Both the position numbers and the translations under genes were made by a program. DNA of 11,578 bases from Hyphochytrium catenoides (lineage: Eukaryota; Sar; Hyphochytriomycetes; Hyphochytriales; Hyphochytriaceae), in NCBI GenBank assembly GCA_900088475.1, contig FLMG01004075.1:7232-18809 (forward strand), written 5' to 3'. The notes under the pieces were generated by a model that was not told where the DNA came from, searched no databases, and worked only from the letters and a program-made list of their open reading frames with translations. Below, one piece after another: positions 7,715 through 11,578 of this stretch. The first letter of the stretch is position 1; each line of letters begins with the position of its first letter.

Positions 7715-10700
7715 TTATATAGCAATCGCGGGCTGCCTCATATAAGGCAGGAGGTTCTCTCCAAATAGATCTTCTAACTCTGCTAATGAGGGTCGATGGC
7801 CACCCTCAGCGGCTCCGTCAATGGCGGCAGCGGCGCCTGACTGACCCTGAATGTACCGACCGACGCACCTCTGCCATGGTAGAGAAAAAGAGGCGAGAAA
7901 ACAAGGAAAAAAGAGAGAAAGAGGGGTGAAGAAGGAGACCCGATTAGCTCTTGGCAGGTTGATGGATAGCTGTGAGAGAGATGGGAGCTTCCGCGTGACG
8001 TCGTAGAAAAGGAAGCACCAGTGAGACAGGAGCGTCCGAGAGACCAAAGAGTAGTCCAGCAGGAGACAAGGGGTCAATGCAAAGAGAAAAGTAGTAGCTA
8101 GGCTCGAAGAGAAGAAGTTAGAGTCAGTGTAAGAAAAGAGGGACAGAGTGCGAAAGTACGATACATTCTCTCCGCCTTACCACTAGCAACCCGAAGCAGT
8201 GCTGTGCTTCACTCCTCTGAACCGGAGAGGAGAGAGGAGAGCTCATCACCTGCTCGAGCGCCTTGCAGTACACCCTTAACTGGGGAAAGAGAAGCAGCTC
8301 CATAGATAGAGGACCCAAAGATGCGATCCCTACGGCAAGCCATCAATTCAGTCCGCAGAGTCAAACAAAGACGACTAGATGGGGACACAAGCGTACTGAG
8401 ATTGGCTGGAGCGGTAAGGAGCTGAGTTCAGAAGAGACAGCCAGGACATAAACAAAAGTATGACAAGTCGCTGAGAGCATGTTTGTGGACAAGGTTACCT
8501 GTGATGGCGCCATAATGCGTAGTGAGAGGCTTCTTGGGATCCGAGAGAGCTTCGTGCAATGTCTTTGATATCCGGGGCTGTAAGTTTGAATAGGCGCTGC
8601 CAAACCTGGCCAGGCAGAAGACAGGTAAACGGAAAGAAGTCTCCTTATCAGACAGAGAAAGACGGATAGTCGATTGATGAGAAAGACACAGGCTAAAGAA
8701 GACGGGCGAGGTCAGAAGGAAGACCTTTGACAGATAAACGCGATAACGCCTGCCACGTAGTCTCGAAGGGCCCAGTGGTTTTCCGTGGGGTTCTCACAAA
8801 GCCGTCGTCCCACCAAGCACGTCATTAGTGGGGGTAGCAGCTGATGGAGCTGGCGGAAAGAGGCAAGCATGTAAACTTAGCTTTGTATGTTGACTGAACC
8901 CAAACAAAGCTAAAAAGACTGAACAGAGGAAAATGCATGCTCTCCTGGAAATAGAGTTAAGGGCGAAGACTAGATGACCAAGAGGCTCTAACAAGCAAAG
9001 GCTTTAGCCTGAGACGACTTACGTAGAGCTCCACCTGGAGATGCGGGTTCTCTAACAGACAGCGCACCGTCCGCACAAGAGACAGCAACGTCGGTAATGA
9101 ACGAAGATTCTGTGTCACCTGCAGGCAACAAGCAAGCCAAAGCGACGTGTAAGTGGCACACCATGGAAGCCGCACCGTGAGCCATGGCCTCCCAAGTCTT
9201 TCCTTTCTATAAAGCAGAAGGAGAATGTAGGCTCACAACGCTAGAGGACTTAAATGAATGACGGTGAGGAGACAAGCAATGCCAGCAGCTTTCCAACCTT
9301 ATCAGCGATAAACTTTGAGAGATAAGGCAGGAGTTGCTGCAGCCCAGGGTCCTGTCTAAGGCTTTCATAGGCAGCGCGCTGTAACTTTCCATCCTCTGCC
9401 AGAATGGCGCCAGTTACTTTCTCGAAGTAGATCTGTAGCTCCTGAGAGAGAACGTGTTTCACGAGTGGCTTCACAAGGGAGTTGGCGGGCGTTGATGATG
9501 GAAGAGAGCACTTGTTCGGGTTGATAAGCTCTGTGCACGAGACACAAAGAGGAACGAGGACAGAGCGTTATGTCTCTGACTTTAGCCGCATGATGAGCAT
9601 GATGAGAGGGAGAGAGAGAAAGAAGGAGCGTCCAGGAGAGGGAGATGCATAGAGAGATGAGACAGCTGCACTGGAGAGTGATCTACTCAATCTCGAGGGC
9701 CCAAAGAGGGCAGCGAGGTTACTTTTGAGTAGATCTTCAGGCCAGACGCCGCAGAAGCTAACAGGCGACAAAAAGAGAAGGGTAACTCGGGGTAACGCGC
9801 GGACTTGATGGCCATGTGGTCGGATAGAAAAGAGGAAAGAAGGGAAGAGAGAGCGAGAAGGAGAGAGCGAGAGGGAAACAGAGAGAGAGCATTAGGACAA
9901 GGACTGGAGTGGTTACGGTTTTCCACCTGGCGTCTCATTCTCAGGTATGCAAGGCTGGATGCCCTCCACTGCTAGCCAGTGCAAGCCATAAGTAGGTGCT
10001 AAGGGGCACTTGGGAATGGAGGATGACATGAGCTCGCTCAGCTCCAACTCCTTGTCTTCCAGGAAGAAAAGCTCCGGATGTGCTTCAGACCTGACAAACT
10101 TGAGGTTCTCTCCGCTTCCAAACCCATAGAGACACTGTAGAAAGCCATGAGAGAGAGAGAGAGAGAAATAAGATAGAGAGAGAGGAGAAACATTAGCCAC
10201 ACAATAGATCGAAAGCGACCTTTCCAGAGGAGGCCCACCCACAGAGACAAATGTATTCATAAAGGAGAGGTAGTTACAGCGTAAGAAGAAGAGATATAGA
10301 GAAGCGATGGTCAAGCTGGACAGTATAAAACACTGATCAGGCAGCTTGAACAACGAGAGAAGAGACATAGAGAGAGAGCTTTTCATTAACTCTCTCGCCC
10401 TTTCTCCATTCCCCAGGGCTCTCTCTAGTGATGTCTCTTTGTGACAGTATTGAAGATATCAGTGAAACAAGAAAACAACTAGACAGAAGATGTAGAAAGA
10501 AGAGCTCTTCTTTCTCTCTCTCTCCCTCTCTGTCTCTCTTCTATGTGGTGTCTCTGGCCCTTTTGCCGTCCCAGGCGCTAGGTCATTTCCATGTCTTTAA
10601 GGTCTCCCTATTTTATTACCTCTTGGTTCCTAGCTCGAAGCGCATCATTGATATCTTGTGAGGTCAGCACTGTCCGCTTTGCATGGCTCTTGAACTTGGA

Positions 10701-10832
10701 CGCTTCCTGGATCAGTTGGCGCAATCTGAACTCTACTTCAGGCGCCAAAGCCGCACAGACTTCATCTGATAGCTTTTCAATACCGAGAGTCTGGCCGACG
10801 ATGCGTATAGCGTCGTCCCTTATAACACTCAT
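7715..10832 (-). CDS. TAF6: TAF6, TFIID/SAGA subunit with histone fold and C-terminal HEAT domain, eight exons, complete
   Basis: Minus-strand exons are 10832-10620, 10134-9927, 9530-9298, 9118-9023, 8849-8725, 8605-8499, 8329-8181 and 7870-7715, giving 428 residues, with phase kept at all seven joins. Residues 1-71 are the TAF6 histone fold (IRIVGQTLGIEKLSDEVC, then AKRTVLTSQDINDALRARNQ), which pairs with TAF9 in other eukaryotes. Then come the conserved LYGFGSGE and HWLAVEGIQPCIPEN segments and a short linker. The TAF6 C-terminal HEAT domain follows from about residue 160: ELQIYFEKV, ESLRQDPGLQQLLPYLSKFI, LLPPLMTCLVGRRL, NHWALRDYVAGVIAFICQRF, NLQPRISKTLHEALSDPKKP, THYGAITGIASLG. The last exon adds CVGRYIQGQS and an acidic tail. 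At 428 residues it is shorter than human TAF6 (about 677), mainly through a short linker and tail. Introns are 119-485 bases. Three donors are weak (GTGGAA, GTTGGA, GTCTTC) but are fixed by phase and homology. Confidence 0.94.
9590..9900. repeat. Purine-rich low-complexity sequence in TAF6 intron 2
   Basis: Intron 2 (9926-9531, 396 bases) is strongly strand-biased. On the plus strand it has repeated GAGAG/GGAGA blocks, clearest at 9606-9660 and 9831-9890. On the transcript these are pyrimidine runs. The tracts at 9831-9890 are near the donor, which is unusual for a polypyrimidine tract. No coding potential was seen. Confidence 0.6.
10149..10188. repeat. (GA)n microsatellite in TAF6 intron 1
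   Basis: There are nine uninterrupted GA units at 10149-10166, followed by an imperfect GA-rich run to about 10188. On the minus strand this is a CT-rich polypyrimidine tract directly upstream of the TAF6 exon 2 acceptor. Confidence 0.85.
10505..10542. repeat. CT-rich low-complexity tract in TAF6 intron 1
   Basis: This plus-strand run of C and T, with a single G at 10532, corresponds to a purine tract on the TAF6 transcript. Confidence 0.85.
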
Positions 10833-10955
10833 AGTGCTTTAAATTCTCATCACACAGAACTTCCTTGAGAAATAAACGGGATAAACGTTCAGGTCGCCTT
10901 CTAGGCTAGAGTAAAGGACAGCCCTGAACGGCAGACTAAGCAGGTACTGTTGGTC

Positions 10956-11205
10956 TCAGTAAACGGCGACGACTCCCCCTGGACGCAGTAGCGTGCATAG
11001 CAGCAGACGAAGAGTTCCTTGCTCGTATTGGACCTGTGAACGTGTATCTTTCCTCCCAGACAAGCGCTAATCGATCAGCTTTGTCACGGCGCTTGCGACC
11101 CGCCAAAGCTCACAATAACGGTCTTCAAAGCTTCATCAGCCGGAGCTCTTCTACGAGCTTCAGATCTTCATTCAGACAATCACAAAGCTTGCGCGGCATC
11201 CACTC
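10956..11205 (-). CDS. Probable 3' end of a gene with a methyltransferase-like C-terminus (partial)
   Basis: The proposed minus-strand exons are 11205-11155 and 11033-10956, with a 121-base GTAGAA...ACAG intron in phase 0. The first reads EWMPRKLCDCLNEDLKL after a CCCCCAG acceptor. The second reads VQYEQGTLRLLLCTLLRPGG followed by VVAVY and TGA. The LLRPGGVVAVY ending resembles the strand-turn-strand late in class I methyltransferases, but this is one short motif. If the donor is not used, the first exon runs on to a TGA at 11125 (after ELRLMKL) and the second segment would need another explanation. The 5' part of the gene would lie toward and beyond the window edge. It is in tandem with TAF6, whose start is 124 bases downstream of this stop. 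No function is assigned. Confidence 0.4.
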
Positions 11206-11532
11206 CTGGGGGACACTCACACATCCCAGGCCACCTTCTGGACTAAATATACGCTTTGAGAGTAGAATAGTCGATTCGGGAACTGCGATATTACGATTTA
11301 GGGTCACAGACAAAGAAGAGGGCAATGCTAAGAGACAAAGACCAAGATCTCGCTCGATAGGCCCGAGACAGAGTACTCTCTAGGTACAGTTTCAATGCAA
11401 GGCGATAGAGTATGACTGTTATGAGATCGGGTATGGGCAAGACAGAGTGTCCAGGAGGAAGACAGAGGATAATGAATGGAACACAGAAGATAGAAAAAGG
11501 AAATTTCTTCTCCTTGATCCTTTGAGGCACGT
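11206..11532 (-). other. Possible upstream exon or intron sequence of the partial minus-strand gene
   Basis: On the minus strand, the (TC)n run at the window edge is followed by CGCTTGTAG, a good acceptor that would start an exon at 11532 reading VPQRIKEKKFP. The frame stays open to 11291, but its later part is hydrophobic and pyrimidine-rich and looks like translated intron. I could not find a convincing donor or a join to the exon at 11205. The opposite strand has an Arg/Ser-rich frame at 11036-11383 that looks like a shadow. Confidence 0.3.
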
Positions 11533-11543
11533 CTACAAGCGAA

Positions 11544-11546
<3 letters not shown>

Positions 11547-11578
<32 letters not shown>
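11547..11578. repeat. (GA)n microsatellite cut by the window edge
   Basis: Sixteen uninterrupted GA units end at the last base of the window, so the true length is unknown. On the minus strand it is a (TC)n tract directly before a candidate splice acceptor at 11534-11533. Confidence 0.9.

Larger units (their letters stand above)
10135..10619 (-). other. TAF6 intron 1 with complementary purine and pyrimidine tracts
   Basis: This 485-base intron (donor GTAATA) is the longest resolved in the window. On the transcribed minus strand, a purine tract (plus-strand CT tract at 10505-10542) lies near the donor. A CT-rich tract (plus-strand GA tract at 10149-10188) sits just before the acceptor and would act as its polypyrimidine tract. 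The two are complementary and could pair in the pre-mRNA. Confidence 0.7.

Noticed and set aside
7871-8077. Minus-strand frame reading LLLDYSLVSRTLLSHW upstream of the last TAF6 exon
   Set aside because: It lies within TAF6 intron 7. The exon 7 donor GTAAGG and the GGCAG acceptor at 7872-7871 exclude it in phase. An alternative exon was considered, but no acceptor fits.
1-11578. Mobile elements, tRNA genes, CRISPR arrays or a prokaryotic operon
   Set aside because: I found no transposase or reverse transcriptase motifs, terminal repeats, tRNA T-loop signature or regularly spaced repeats. Shine-Dalgarno-like spacing is also absent.

Overview
The window looks like nuclear DNA of a compact, intron-containing eukaryote, most likely a unicellular protist or alga. 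The evidence is GT-AG introns splitting conserved reading frames, close gene spacing on both strands, and housekeeping genes found only in eukaryotes (UFD1, TAF6, mitochondrial uL29m). Base composition is balanced and I cannot name the lineage. I see no transposon, CRISPR array, tRNA, rRNA or prokaryote-type operon.

Layout. (1) 12-595, minus: a complete three-exon gene for mitochondrial ribosomal protein uL29m (MRPL47). (2) About 701-1203, plus: unresolved open frames, possibly a small membrane protein. (3) 1443-2557, plus: a two-exon gene for a highly charged helical/coiled-coil protein. (4) 2738-4022, minus: a two-exon gene whose C-terminal half looks like a class I SAM-dependent methyltransferase, with a possible extra 5' exon up to 4194. 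(5) 4195-5051: a long spacer with a hairpin and a 14-base direct repeat. (6) 5052-7359, plus: a complete nine-exon UFD1 gene. (7) 7715-10832, minus: a complete eight-exon TAF6 gene, convergent with UFD1. (8) 10956-11205, minus: a probable 3' end of another gene with a methyltransferase-like tail, its 5' part upstream in a region that ends in a (GA)n tract at the window edge.

The exon models for uL29m, UFD1 and TAF6 were assembled by hand. All junctions keep phase and restore conserved family segments, so these models are strong. The resolved introns run from 61 to 485 bases, mostly 90-200. The genes do not form one pathway: they cover mitochondrial translation, Cdc48/p97-dependent protein extraction and TFIID/SAGA transcription. 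This is typical scattered eukaryotic gene order. I found no convincing new multi-gene system. The most interesting items are the unresolved loci at 701-1203 and 4008-4194, the UFD1 start codon isolated by an intron, the degenerate methyltransferase motif, and the complementary purine/pyrimidine tracts in TAF6 intron 1.
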